From: Paulinella micropora
Lineage: Eukaryota; Cercozoa; Imbricatea; Euglyphida
DNA length: 64,000 nucleotides
Reading direction: 5' to 3'
NCBI GenBank assembly: GCA_009731375.1
Contig: BJOX01000105.1
Coordinates: 960,402-1,024,401, forward strand
Under the pieces are notes generated by a model. That model ran no database searches and was not told the origin of the DNA. It saw only the letters and a program-made list of their open reading frames with translations. Position 1 is the stretch's first letter. Each line of letters begins with the position of its first letter. Below, piece by piece: positions 17,729 through 30,086 of this stretch. The translations under genes were made by a program, and so were the position numbers.

Positions 17729-20447
17729 ATGGCGAGAACCAAGAAGGCGACGAGGGCCGTGCGCATGGCAAAAGCAGCAGCAGCAGCAGCAACTAGAGCA
17801 GTGCAGCGCAAGCAGGATCAAGCAGCACAGCAAAACACTGCTAGCGACTCTGCGGGGAAAAATACTCGAGCTGCGAGACGGGCAAAAGCGGGCGAGGTAG
17901 CGGTTAAACAGCTAGCGGTCAAACGTGGCCTTCTCGTGCCTGAGGATTCCGAGGACGAAGACAACCAAGGCAAAACTGAAAAAAACCAAGACCAACATGA
18001 GGTTGAGGAAGTAGAACAAGAAGAAGAAAAAGGAGGAGAAGGAGGAGAAGAAAAAGAAGAAGAACAAGATGAAGAAGAACAAGAAGAAGACGAAGAACAG
18101 GAAAATGCCCAAGAAGAAAAAGAAAAACAAGAAAAAGAAAAAGACCAGGACAACACAGCTCCTGCTGCTGCTGCTTCTCCTTCTCCTTCTCCTTCTCCTT
18201 CTTCTTCTTCTTCTTCTTCTTCTTCTTCTTCTTCTTCTTCTTCTTCTGGCTTGGACCCTTATGTGACTGAAATCATCAACCGTAGGACGCCTCTTGCGCC
18301 TTGGATGGAAGCAGAGAACGCGAGAAGGGCTTCTTCTCCTTCTTCTCCTTCTTCTGCTTCTTCTTCTTCTTCTTCTTCTTCTTCTTCTTCTTCTTCTTCT
18401 TCTTCTTCTTGTTCGTCTTCTTCTTCTTCCTCCTCCTCCTCCTCCTCTTCTTCTTCTTCTTCTTCTTCTTCTTCTTCTTCTTCTTCTTCTTCTTCTTCTT
18501 CTTCTTCTCCTCCTCCTCCTCCTCCTCCTCCTCCTGCTGTTGGCCAGAGTCAAGTAGAAAAGGAGTCGGCGTTGCTTGATGAATATGACGCGAACAAAGC
18601 TAAGAAAGAGCGTGCTGCTGCTATTGCTGCTGCTGCTGCAAATGAAGACGAAGAACAGGCAGACGAAGCTGTAAACAACAAGAGGAAGAGGGATGAAGGC
18701 GATAAGAGAAAAATTTAAAGCTACAAAGAAAAGGAAACAGGAACAAGAGGATGAGGAGGAGGAAACAATCAGTGCACAAGAAGGCGATAAGAGAAAAAAA
18801 GCAAAAAAGAATAGTAAACAGGAAAAAGAGGCAGACAGAGCTGTACAACAGACGAAGAAAGACCAAGACAAGGAAAGGGAAGGAGTTGGTAAGAGCAAGA
18901 CAGGAAAAAAGGATGAAGAGGGAGAAAAGGAGGAAGAAAAGAGTGAGGAGGAGCAATCAAATCGTAGAGAGGAGGAAGAGAAGATTGAAAAACAAAAGCA
19001 AGAGAGGAGGGAGAAGAGGGGAAAAAAAAGGGCAGAAAACCTGAAGGCAGGGCTTGTGACAATGGATGCCGACTTGGAGTCGTCGACGGAAGAAGAGGAA
19101 GAGGAGGAGGAGCAGCAGGAGCAACACACCCAACGGAGTCAGGTCAAGAGGAAGAGATTGAGCACGGGGAAGGCGGAACAGAAGAACAGCAAGAGGAGAA
19201 AGAAAGGCGTGCAGGACGACGACGAGGACGAAGGTGTGAACAAGCGTCGCACCGCCGTGATGACCGACTGTCTGCCCCACATCATCCCAAAGATATCCGA
19301 CAAGCCGAGTTCGTGGAAGAAGTGGGTGGCAAATGCCAGCCAGGGTAGAACCAGCACACCAGAGGGGCGCCACAGCTTCGCTAAATTTGATAAGTGGTAC
19401 GGTACGGTAAAAATATTCCCAGCCATTGGAAATATTTCTAATCACTGAAAATAGTTCCAGCCACTGGAAATATTTCCAACCTCTGGAAATATTTCTAACC
19501 GCTGGAAATATTTCTAATCGCTGGAAATATTTCCAATAGCTGGAAATATTTCTAGCCGCTGGAGATATTTCCAAACGCTGAAAATATTTCTAACCGCTGG
19601 AAATATATCTAACCACAGGAAATATTTCTAATGACTGAAAATATTTCTAATGACTGGAAATATTTCCAATTGCTAGGAATATATCCAGTCCCTGGAAATA
19701 TTTGCAGTTACTAGAAATAATTCCAGTCGTTAGAAATATTTTCAGTCATTAGAAATATTTCCAACCGATGGAAATATTTCCCTTTTCTAATAATAATAAT
19801 AATAACAAGCCCCAGTAGATATTCAAAAACAGCCGCAACTCCCAATTCGGATACTTGAGGTAATTGGGGAGCAACCGAAGATTCCATGATAGTAGTTGCG
19901 GTTCTGCCGTCAGGCACCACCTTCGGGTGTGTTCGCAACGAAACCCATGGGTCCGTGTTGTTGCTACCGTCTCATCTGGTACCGATGCCGGAGCCGGCCG
20001 GTGTCAACTACAGCTCCCTACAGTTGACACCCTTTCTCTGCGGGCGAGACGATAATAATAATAGCAATAATGACAATAAGAATAGTAATAACTCTCTGTG
20101 TCTGTCTCAAACACATACTCTCACTCTTCTCTCTTTGTCTCTCTCTCTCTCTCTCTGTCTCTCTCGAGCTCTCTCTCTCTCTCTCTGACTTTGTGTACCG
20201 TGTGTAGGGCGCGTAGTAGCTGCCGCAGTGAGGATCTGACACAACAAGAGCGAGATTGGAGGTGGTGCTTGGTGCGTCTGATGACTCGGACCATTTTCCC
20301 CAAGATTTTGGGCACCAAGCGCGAGTCTGTTCCCACTTTCAGAAATCTTCAGACGTATCCCGAGTTCCACACTAAGCGGTCTGCGATTCTGGCCTTCTTA
20401 CAGGGCTTCACGAAATCTGCTTTTCCTACAGTCCCCTTCGGTTTGCA

Positions 20448-20485
<38 letters not shown>

Positions 20486-20661
20486 GCTCTCTCGCTCCAG
20501 CAATATTTCCAGTGGCTGGTAATATTTCCAGTGGCTGGTAGTATTTCCAGCCACTGAAAATATTACCGGCCACTGGAAATATTACCAGCCACTGGAAATA
20601 TTACCAGTTACTGGAAATTATTCCAGTAACTGGGAATATTTCCAGTGGATGGAAATATTTC

Positions 20662-20712
<51 letters not shown>

Positions 20713-21081
20713 CAAATATTTCCAGCACTTTCTTTTGTGTTCTGTGTATGTGTGCAGCGTTCACCACCACTCATTCCCTAGAAGCCATCGAAAGCCTCCT
20801 GGAAGGGACGCTGGTCAGGTACAGATTGTACCTCAAGTCCGTGGGTGGCGAATTTTTTGAGGAAGTCCGACAATCATTGAGTCCGAGTGAGCCAGAAGAG
20901 GTGGCAACGGCAACGGAAAGCCAGGCGGACATCAAGCGGGCGCTGGAAGCTCAAGGGGGAATTGACCACCAGAAGTGTGGTATGATGTGGCAGTGTCCCC
21001 GCTGCCGCAGGTATAAGAGCTTCACTGCGGCTAAGTTCTGCGCAGTAGATGGACACCCTTGCACCCTAGACGAATACGGTA

Positions 21082-21166
<85 letters not shown>

Positions 21167-23806
21167 NNNNNNNNNNNNNNNNNNNNNNNNNNNNNNNNNN
21201 NNNNNNNNNNNNNNNNNNNNNNNNNNNNNNNNNNNNNNNNNNNNNNNNNNNNNNNNNNNNNNNNNNNNNNNNNNNNNNNNNNNNNNNNNNNNNNNNNNNN
21301 NNNNNNNNNNNNNNNNNNNNNNNNNNNNNNNNNNNNNNNNNNNNNNNNNNNNNNNNNNNNNNNNNNNNNNNNNNNNNNNNNNNNNNNNNNNNNNNNNNNN
21401 NNNNNNNNNNNNNNNNNNNNNNNNNNNNNNNNNNNNNNNNNNNNNNNNNNNNNNNNNNNNNNNNNNNNNNNNNNNNNNNNNNNNNNNNNNNNNNNNNNNN
21501 NNNNNNNNNNNNNNNNNNNNNNNNNNNNNNNNNNNNNNNNNNNNNNNNNNNNNNNNNNNNNNNNNNNNNNNNNNNNNNNNNNNNNNNNNNNNNNNNNNNN
21601 NNNNNNNNNNNNNNNNNNNNNNNNNNNNNNNNNNNNNNNNNNNNNNNNNNNNNNNNNNNNNNNNNNNNNNNNNNNNNNNNNNNNNNNNNNNNNNNNNNNN
21701 NNNNNNNNNNNNNNNNNNNNNNNNNNNNNNNNNNNNNNNNNNNNNNNNNNNNNNNNNNNNNNNNNNNNNNNNNNNNNNNNNNNNNNNNNNNNNNNNNNNN
21801 GGGGGGCTTCGCTCTCTGGAACGAGAAATATTTCCAGTAGCTGGAAATATTTCTAGTCACTGGAACTATTGCCAGTGGCTGGAAATAATTCCAGCCACTG
21901 GAAATATTTTTAGTGGCTGGAAATATTTCCAGCCACTGGAACTATTTCCAGTGTCTGGAAATATTTTCAGTGGCTGGAAATATTTCCAGTGACTGGAATT
22001 ATTTCCAGCCACTGGATGTATTTCCAGCCACTGGCAACAATGTCTGTGTCTTGATGCAACAGGTACTTCCTGCGACATGACTGCGTTGGACGCACTGCCG
22101 CCCCCCAAGCAGCAACAACCCCCCTGCGCTTTCACGGATGCAGGCGAGTACTTGCACTGCTGCTCGCTCCTTACCGTTGGTTCCGAGAAGGCTTACATGG
22201 AGGTGAAGTTTCGTATACTCTGCGCCTCTACGTAGGAGTTTACGTTCAAATTGGAAAACAAGGATGAGCAAGCGCTTCCGTTAAACTGTATGATCGCGGA
22301 GGTGTACGAGGTGCGCGGCGCAGGAGCCTTCTCCGAGAACACTACGTTAGTCTCTTTCTCTCTCTCTTTCTCTCTCTCTCTTGTACGAGTACATGTATAT
22401 GTATATGTATTATGTGATGTGTGTATATTATTGCGTCATGCAATTATGTGCAAATACAACACATACCCAAGCCAATTGTTTACAAGTTGATAATGCTGTC
22501 GGTTGTGACCCTACTCCTGTACGAGTTGTTGCTGGCTGTCTTGTGTGCAGTTTCGTCGGCACGGGGGAACAAGAGTGTCCACGTCTTATCAAGCGACTAC
22601 GACAGATTTTCACGGGTGGCGACGACTACAAGCGCAAACTCTTCACCAACTCTATCAACGCTGGCAAGTTGAAGACGGTTTTCCATGCCGACAGCCGCCT
22701 GAAGCGCGCGATGATGGTAGTGGACATTTCGTCGTACGGCGAGGAGCAGCCCGGTGACAGCAAGAAGGTTTGGTATTGGCGAGAGAGCGTCGCCAGGGCG
22801 ATGTTGCCGAGATTGGACACGCGGACGGACGCAGAGCTGGAGACTTACTGGGACACCGATGAGGAAGTCGAGGATGACGGGTCTCTCTCTCTCTCTCTCT
22901 CTCTCGCTCGCTCGCTCGCTCGCTCGCTTGTCTATGTGGAAGTTCCAGCAACTGGAAATATTTCTAATGTCTGGAAATATTTCCAGGTGCTGGAAATATG
23001 TCCAGTCATTGGAAATATTTCCAGTCACTGTCAATATTTCCATTCCCTGGAAATATTTCCAGCCACTGGACATATTTAACAGTTCTGATCATCTGTAATT
23101 GTCTTGTACACGCGTACATACATTAATTTTCTTGTGTTGTTTATTCAGACTTACTCTCACTGGCAGGGACATGGGACGTATGTTTTTCTTGCCAATGCCA
23201 GGTGATCAGGAGTGGAAAAAGGGATACGTCGTGGAGTATCTGCGACCTTGTCTGCCCGTGGAAGTTCCTACCAAGGAGGACTCTGCAGGCAGAAAGGTAG
23301 ACTCATCCTTTTTTGCTGACTACAATGTAAGCAACAGCGCCAACTGGCGCTCTCACGAACAAGCTAATGTTTGTCTCGAGAACGTTTTACACGGGCCAAG
23401 AAAAAGAAAACAGACTTCTGTGCCTGCAGCTGAAGCGGAAAGTATGTTAGGTTTGCAAGCCGAACAATCTTATGTGGTGCCGGTGGATAAGGGCCAGTGG
23501 CACATGGTTCATTTTTGGGGTAACGATTACACAGCAATAGATTCATTTCCCGCCAAATCTCCCATATTCTATCCTTGTTTTCAGTCGTTGAAGGACTATA
23601 CACTCATATTTACCAATGTGAGAGAGAAGAAAGAAGCCTACACTGGCAAAGTGCAGGATGGGGACTTTAGGTTAGGGACAGAAATCTTTGACGATGGAGT
23701 CAGGCAGCAACATAATGGGAAAAGGTTCGCACAGGAAAGCTGGGAGAGAGTGCTAAGTTTTGCACAGCGTTACAACAAAAGTATAAGTTACGATTGCGTT
23801 TGATGT
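17729..23806 (+). CDS. Multi-exon host gene with Ser-rich tract, unknown function
   Basis: Starts at ACCATGGCGAG (17729) with a basic, Ala-rich segment (MARTKKATRAVRMAKAAAAA), followed by Glu/Lys and long Ser tracts made by TTC/TCC microsatellites. A frameshift near 18710 lies in an A run. Exon-like blocks follow at about 18693-19405, 19860-20060, 20210-20440, 20759-21082 (with CGMMWQCPRCRRYKSF, a possible zinc element), 22062-22350 (one in-frame TAG), 22552-22880 and 23148-23803, ending at TGA. Introns carry CT/GA microsatellites and the CTGGAAATATTTCCAG arrays. The last exon encodes VPVDKGQWHMVHFWGNDYTA. AATAAATAAA follows the stop. I recognise no family; the divergent position to the CACTA-like gene may mean it is transposon cargo. 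Confidence 0.55.
21167..21800. other. Assembly gap in an intron
   Basis: 634 N between a GA microsatellite and a satellite array. From context it lies in an intron of the multi-exon gene. Confidence 0.95.
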
Positions 23807-23811
23807 ATAGG

Positions 23812-23870
23812 TAATAAATAAATCCTATTAAAACAAAACTTAAACTTACTAGAATGTTTTAATAGGATTT
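23812..23870 (+). terminator. Poly(A) signal and 15-bp hairpin
   Basis: AATAAATAAA (about 23813) follows the TGA stop. A perfect stem, AAATCCTATTAAAAC (23820-23834) with GTTTTAATAGGATTT (23856-23870), comes next. It could help 3'-end formation or be a relic of a small inverted-repeat element. Confidence 0.6.
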
Positions 23871-24319
23871 AATTCTGACAATTATTATTACGGTAATTAA
23901 ATTTATAATTGTTTTAATTCATTTTGAACACTTTGACTGTTTTAATAGCTTTGTACTTATTAATGTAACCTCCCGGCCGCAACCCGACTATTAATAACAT
24001 TTCCAGCCACCGGAAGTAATTTCCAGCAACTAGAAATAATATTTCCAGCTGCTAGAAATATATTTCCAGCTGCTAGAAATAATTTCTAGCCACTGGAAAT
24101 ATTTTCCAGCTACTAGAAATAATCTTGCGCCATCTAGGGACTGGAAATAATTTCCAGCCACTAGAAATGATTTCCAGCCACTAGAAATTAATATCTAGAC
24201 ACTGGAAATAATTTCTAGACACTGGAAATTATTTCCATAGCCTTAACCTCCGGACATTATTTTCAACCACTGGAAATTATTTTGTACATTAAAAATTATT
24301 TTGAACACTGGAAATTATT

Positions 24320-25471
24320 TTACACACTGGAAATTATTTTGAAATAATTCTGTGTATTTGTCCCCATAGTGCTGCGACAAGTTTCGCTGGCAACGACCAT
24401 AAGGAAATACTGTGCCATATGCCATGGGACGTCATCGTAACGTATCCAACAAAAATCTTGTAAAAATGAGTTCGTAGCGTCTGGCGCGTCCGGGCGGGGT
24501 CGCCAGTTGTGTGCCTGTCTCAGGTAGTCTTGAGTGACTTTGTGGTCGAGCTTAACTATTCCTGAGGCTTTGGTTATAGACGCTGTTTGGCCCATGTAGT
24601 TGCCAGGGTCAAAAAATGAACTCAAAAACAAATCATCGGCCTTGTCCGTGTAAAAGATCGTAAGATGACACTCGTCGAAGTAATTGAGCGGCAAGTCGAC
24701 GATGCAGTCGTAATATCTCTCGTGTATTGGATATACACCTGCCTCAGCATTGGCGTTGCCAAGGTCATAATACTTATCGTTGGCAACAATTTTGAGCCAA
24801 ATCGGGTCGTTACATGGGAGGCGATGAAAATAGTGCTGTAAGTCAAAGCAGCGTTCTCTGGTTGGGAGTCGAAAGACACAACGGGTGTGTGTTGCAGCCT
24901 GTGCCCATGGAGCATACCGCTGGTGTTGGCGTTCGGTGATCTCCAAACTGCACCATGGGAACAACACTTCTCCTTGAAGAACAGCATCCAAAGGGGTGAG
25001 TCTGGGGTTCTCTCCCACAAGTAGGCCGAGGTATGAGGATCGATATCCCCATGGGCGGAGAATAATGTCATACGCCATTCCTTCCCGAAAGTATTGAACA
25101 TCGCCGGTAGGTTCGACACTGGGTCCGATCAGCGATGCAGCAATAAGTTGAGCTGTATTTCTGCCGTTTTGAGGGCTGAAGTGAAATATGATGGCGGATT
25201 GTCTGCTTTGGTAAAACTTGGACATCATCGTTGCTCCTTCTGGGATGTTGAAGATGTCTTCGTACTCTTTAACCGTAAATGTGTTGCGACTACGTCGGGT
25301 CAGGCGTGGAGCCGAGTTCGTGCGTAGACGGACCAGGCACATAGCCTCCGTGTTGATGACTCCGAGAGGAGTTTTAGTGTTCGACAGGAGGCTGAGACCA
25401 TGCGTGAAGTCTTCGAAGGTTGCTGGGTCCATTTCATGCGCGTTATTCCGAGGGGGCCAATAACGTTGCAT
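24320..25471 (-). CDS. Uncharacterised ORF of LTR-like element, 383 aa
   Basis: An intact frame with globular composition. The protein contains FREGMAYDIILRPWGYRSS and CVFRLPTRERCFDLQHYFHR. I see no reverse transcriptase, RNase H or integrase motif. It lies downstream of the gag/protease-like frames on the same strand, so it may be part of the same element; its last ~10 codons run into the satellite array. Long open frame and low repeat content argue for real coding sequence. Function unknown. Confidence 0.5.
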   Translation of the reverse strand: MQRYWPPRNNAHEMDPATFEDFTHGLSLLSNTKTPLGVINTEAMCLVRLRTNSAPRLTRRSRNTFTVKEYEDIFNIPEGATMMSKFYQSRQSAIIFHFSPQNGRNTAQLIAASLIGPSVEPTGDVQYFREGMAYDIILRPWGYRSSYLGLLVGENPRLTPLDAVLQGEVLFPWCSLEITERQHQRYAPWAQAATHTRCVFRLPTRERCFDLQHYFHRLPCNDPIWLKIVANDKYYDLGNANAEAGVYPIHERYYDCIVDLPLNYFDECHLTIFYTDKADDLFLSSFFDPGNYMGQTASITKASGIVKLDHKVTQDYLRQAHNWRPRPDAPDATNSFLQDFCWIRYDDVPWHMAQYFLMVVASETCRSTMGTNTQNYFKIISSV

Positions 25472-25564
25472 TAGTTTGGTGGGTTGCTTGTGGTCGAAAC
25501 CTTCAACAGCGTCTTTGAAATGTTGTGACTCCGCTGTATCCCACGTCGTTTGCCCATACCATTG

Positions 25565-26351
25565 TCAAGGTTCCGTGTGCACGTAAATCCTGCTTCGCGG
25601 GTCTTGTGGTTGACGGGATCCAGCAGCGTGTTCCTGCGGAAGGTATGATCGCACCAAAGTGGGTTTTTCAGCGAGGTTGTCGAAATCCCGTCTTGGATGA
25701 AAAGACCATTCTTTGGATTCCTTGAAGGTTGGTGGCCTTGTTCGTGGATCCAAACGAAATCCGTGTTCCGGGTTCGATGTTATCTGGAGGTCATGACGTT
25801 CCACTCGTGGATATTTAGCTGCTGTAACTGTCCTGTCCACCCAAGGCTTCGACTGATAGTTTAGCGATACGGTCCAGCTTTTGTCCTGGTAGTTGCGTAA
25901 AGCCCGTGAATCCACTCTGGTAGTCGCTAGGTGCTGGGACGACCTGGACGTAGTCGACAGACGGAGGGGGTGACGGTAATGGGCATATCGGGGACATCGG
26001 GAGTTTCTCTGCCAATCTTTCCGGTCGGCCTAAGGCGATAAGGTCTTCAGCGATAGGGATTTGCGTCCGGTAGTTGTCGAACTTTCGAAACGCAGATGTA
26101 GCTGGAGGAGTGCTCATCATTGGTGAATGAAAAGACGTCAATCGAGCTGGAGTTGCGGCTGGGCTATCGACTTGTGAGGATGAGCTGCTGATTTCCGAGG
26201 ACGAACTGCTGGAAGCCGTCGGTAAGCTGCTTGAAGCCGAAGATGAACTACTAGAAGCTGTCGACGAGTTACTAGAGGGCGAGCCCTGAGCGGATCGGTG
26301 AAGTGCGTTCTGACCTGCTCTGCTTAATCCGCGTACTGGTGTAGTAGCCAA
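25565..26351 (-). CDS. Coding blocks between gag-like part and terminal ORF
   Basis: Two overlapping frames: 26351-25815 (Ser-rich, then RKFDNYRTQIPIAEDLIALG) and 25915-25565 (with LQITSNPEHGFRLDPRTRPP). The change between 26324-27076 and this block is a frameshift near 26330. They look like consecutive parts of one long translated region, broken or frameshifted, on the way to the 383-aa ORF. No domain recognised. Confidence 0.4.
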
Positions 26352-29300
26352 TTGAGTGGGCCGAGGGGCGGCGGTGACTTTGGCGGATCTTGAGAACAGG
26401 GAGAAGATGTTGTCGTAGAACGTTCTTCTTTACCCGAAGGTTTATGTTCCGAACGTCGGTGGCGCTGGCTAGTTGTTCTTCGTGGCACAGTTGGGGCAGG
26501 TGAAGCCGGAAGATTTTGCAACATGTCATGATATCGTGGTGGCGTGCCGGGCGCAGGGGCCGATGGTTGACCAAGGGCCGATGTCGATGACGGCGCGACC
26601 GATGACGACGATGACGTCAACGATGATGATGATGTCGACGATGATGATGGTGCGCTTGGACTGTAGACAAGAAATCGTTGCACTGGGCTGACCCTTGGAT
26701 GATGACGACGAGCGGCTTGTGCTTCATTCCATATAGCGGCTTGTTCCTCGTAATCCTGTTGTGTAACGTTATCGAGGTTCACTTCAGGACTTGAAACGAG
26801 CGCCTCTGTCGGCGAAGTTAAATTAGACACGACTGCAGAGCCTGGAGAGGGAGTAGTCTGTGTCTTTCTTCGTTTTGAAGAGGCTGTCTTGGGTTGACGA
26901 TGACTCCGTTTAGAAGGGGAGCAGGCTTTGGTCTTACTCGCATCATCTTCTTCATCAGTTTCTTCCGTACTAGGTGGGGGTTTGAGGCCCTTCTTTTCCT
27001 CTTTTTCGTCGTCCTCCTCGTCCTCATCGTTGGCTCCGCCATAGGCCTTATCTGTGTCTTTCTGGCTCTGACGCATTTACATGAAGAGGTTCACGGTGCG
27101 GCCATAGGTGTGAGCTTGTGAGGCCGAAAGGAGATCATACGAGCCCATGAGTTGTGTTGCGACACGGTTCTTGAAGATCTTCTTGATCCTGGAAATCGGG
27201 TACGAAGTCATATCGGACAAAGTTGCCGGGCTGAAATCGTAGCTGATGGATGCAAGTTGACGATCACCCACTTGAAGTGGTGTATCAAAATGATGAAACT
27301 CCGTCTCGTAGACAATCTGTCTTGCCTTAGGCTTCAGTGGGATATAGTCCGTGGGCTTGATCCTCTGAGCCTCGTCGATTGACAAATTGATCTGTGCGGC
27401 CATCTCGTTGGCGAAGAGCAGATCCACGTGGTCAGGTAGATGACTGGACACATAGATGGTAATCGCATGGAGTGGCGATGTCGGGTTGGCCGAGACGAAA
27501 AGTTCGATATCATCGGTAAGTACCGCATCGATGCCGACAGATGATCGGGCTTCGACTGGAGGTAAGTTCCGAATGATGAAACCGTGCTGCATAGCCCATG
27601 TCAGCCGGGCCACGCCTTTACAGTTGCAGGCCGAATCCAATGCGCAGGTGGTCTTACCAATGAATGGCGGGATGAGGGGGTGTTTGGTGATCCAAAGGCA
27701 ACCCGTGACTACCGTTGGAATGGTTGCGATTCGTAAAGGCGGAGGCGTTGGGGCCGCCGGGGAGGGCGTCCGAGACCGGGTGATCATGTGGAAAGCGCGA
27801 GGAGTACTAGGAGCAGCGGCCGCTGGCGGCTTCCAGTCGCAGTGTCTCCCCTCGTCTTGACAGTGCTGTTGACGAAGCTTACATTCTGCCAATGAATGTT
27901 TGGGGAGTTGTCCATCTTTCAAAAAGGTATTGTATTCCTTGCAGTACGTGCAAGGGGTACCCGTGAAAGGTGTGCGTTTGGGTAGATCGGTGCTGATCCC
28001 AGGCGTAGACGTTTGCTTTGACAACGTTGTCGCGGTGTCTGTTGGACGAGGTCGCTTCTTATGTGCCGAATGAATTGTCTTGATGCGCTTGCCAGAGCGA
28101 GTCACTGCCTGTGAAACAGTCGTCTGTATAGTAGCCATTGAGTCCGCGTGACGCCTTGACCGAGAGGGGTGGTTGGGGCTCATGCTCTCCTTCTTTGTTT
28201 GGCGAGGCTGTAGGTTCCTCTGTCGGTCGGTGTGGACCGGGATTTCCATTCCTAAAAGGTATTCCTCCATGACGTGAGGGTCCAAATTCCGCGCCCAAGG
28301 GAGGAGATCATCCAAATTGCGCGGTCATCCTGTACCCGCAGCGAACATGATTTGATCCGCTTGTTTGTTCCAACGATCCCGTTCCATAGGAGTCAGCATG
28401 CGTCCCAAATCATCAATCTGGTTAGCATCCACGACGATCACACCGCTTGAGGTAGCTGCTTCGTAGTACGTAATACATCGGTTGATGTATGCCAGAAGTT
28501 GTTCCTTCTTGAAGCGTCGTAGGTTGAGGGCTTGAAACGCTGCTTTCTTCGTGTCGAGTTTATCCAGTCGGCCATGGATAAGATCGCGGGTGAATTGTAA
28601 CCAAATGAGGGAAAGCGAACACCAGACTTGTTGAACAGGGTCGGTAGCTCGGACAAAACGAGCCCAACATGCATCCATGATGGCGACAGTAGATTTGTCT
28701 CCCCATATACGGACGTTGTTGATAGCATGCATAATAGCCAGCTGTATTGGCGTATGAGCAATATGATAGTTGATCGCCAGTTCTTGCGCGAATGTAACTT
28801 CATTAGGCCTCGGGGCTCCCGCTGGAGTCGACAGAATGAACATGCTGCGACGTGTCGCAACATACTTGGTACGACGCGATAGCATTTGCGTGTAGTAGTC
28901 CGAGTTGGTGTCAGGAAGGGTTGACCATGATGAGGTTGCTGGATCCTGATCTTGGTCAGCCTCCTGTCCTTCTTCCTCTTCTTCTCCAGATGGTTGTACT
29001 TCTGGAATAGATGCCAACGCAGTAGAGATCGTGCTGGAACTTGCGTTTGAACTCGAACTTGCAGCCGAACTTGTGCTCGAGCTTGTGGACGAACTTGTGG
29101 ACGTAGTTGGTGAAGTTGAAGGGGTCAGCGTAGCTGGTACAGTTGGGTGCAATCTGACAGGGAGGGTAGTACCAGTGGTTGCTGCTGATGGTGTAGCAGT
29201 CGGTATTGATCTCACTAATCCTGCAGTTGAAACGGTGGCGGGGTAGTAGTTGTGAAAAACTTATACAGGGATGATGTTTCCAATATCCGTCCAGAGTTTC

Positions 29301-30076
29301 TCTGCAGCTGCCAGTGATCCAGTAGGTCCCAAATAATGTATGTAGACTTCAGCGTCTGTCCAATCGGGGTTGCGTAGAAGGTCTAGGCTGGCTTGAGGGG
29401 AGATGGGGACCTGTGGTAGCCAGGTAGCTTTGTTCTTGTGGCTTTTCCGAAGGATGTCTCGTTCGTCGCTCTCGTAGCTGGTCAATAAATTTAAATCATA
29501 GATGAATTGTACCGTTTGAGTGCGTGAGAGGTCAGAGTGGAGGCGTGTAGTCTTGCCAGCTTTGATTTCCTCCTGAAACTTCTTGTCCGTAGGTAGGGTG
29601 TCCAATTGCGAGCCCAAAATAGGATAAGGGTCCAAACATCGTCGTTTGTGTTCGTTGCCAGTTTCGAAACTGGGTCGTCGTGTCTTGACTGGTTCCACAT
29701 GTAGACATACCAGGCGTAGACCAGAACGTAGTACAGCAGGTACGGGGTGCGGTGTGCAGTGGAGGAGGTGTTTTCCACTCTGTGAGTAGGGGGTGACCCT
29801 AAAACGACAAAACCAGACACATACTGTGTTGGTTGACTGCATAGTGTGTACGAGGATAGAGGAGGGACACAAAAATGCAACGGCAGGTGAACGATCTGTC
29901 GAAAGATATGTGGTTTTGGTTACCTCTGTCCTAGTACGTTGTTGTACAGCCACTTGACTGAGAGTGTCTTTCCAAATCGACCTGTCGAAAGGACACACAA
30001 AACTCTGTAAGTGTGTAGTTTCCACTTGAAAAGGAAATTTGAATTGTGAGTTTGTATACTGTACACTACTCTTCAA
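26324..30076 (-). pseudogene. Gag/protease-like polyprotein frames with in-frame stops
   Basis: 30076-29261, 29215-28325, 28315-27077 and 27076-26324 are all in ONE frame, separated by single stops: TAA (29261-29263), TGA (28325-28327) and TAA (27077-27079, directly followed by ATG). The second block has a helical, gag-like core after a Ser/Thr tract. The third has a CTYCKEYNTFLKDGQLPKHS...C element like a long-spaced zinc knuckle and then TTCALDSACNCKGVARL, similar to the DSG active-site loop of retropepsins, but with Ala for Gly. The fourth is Ser/Pro/Lys-rich. This suggests a degenerate LTR-retroelement polyprotein or one using stop read-through. No reverse transcriptase follows. Confidence 0.5.
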
Positions 30077-30086
30077 GTTGGCAGAT

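Noticed and set aside
17912-19129. Long - strand frame (405 codons) opposite the Ser-rich exon
   Set aside because: Arg/Phe/Ser homopolymers arise from the antisense of TTC/TCC and GAA repeats. It is a shadow of the + strand gene.
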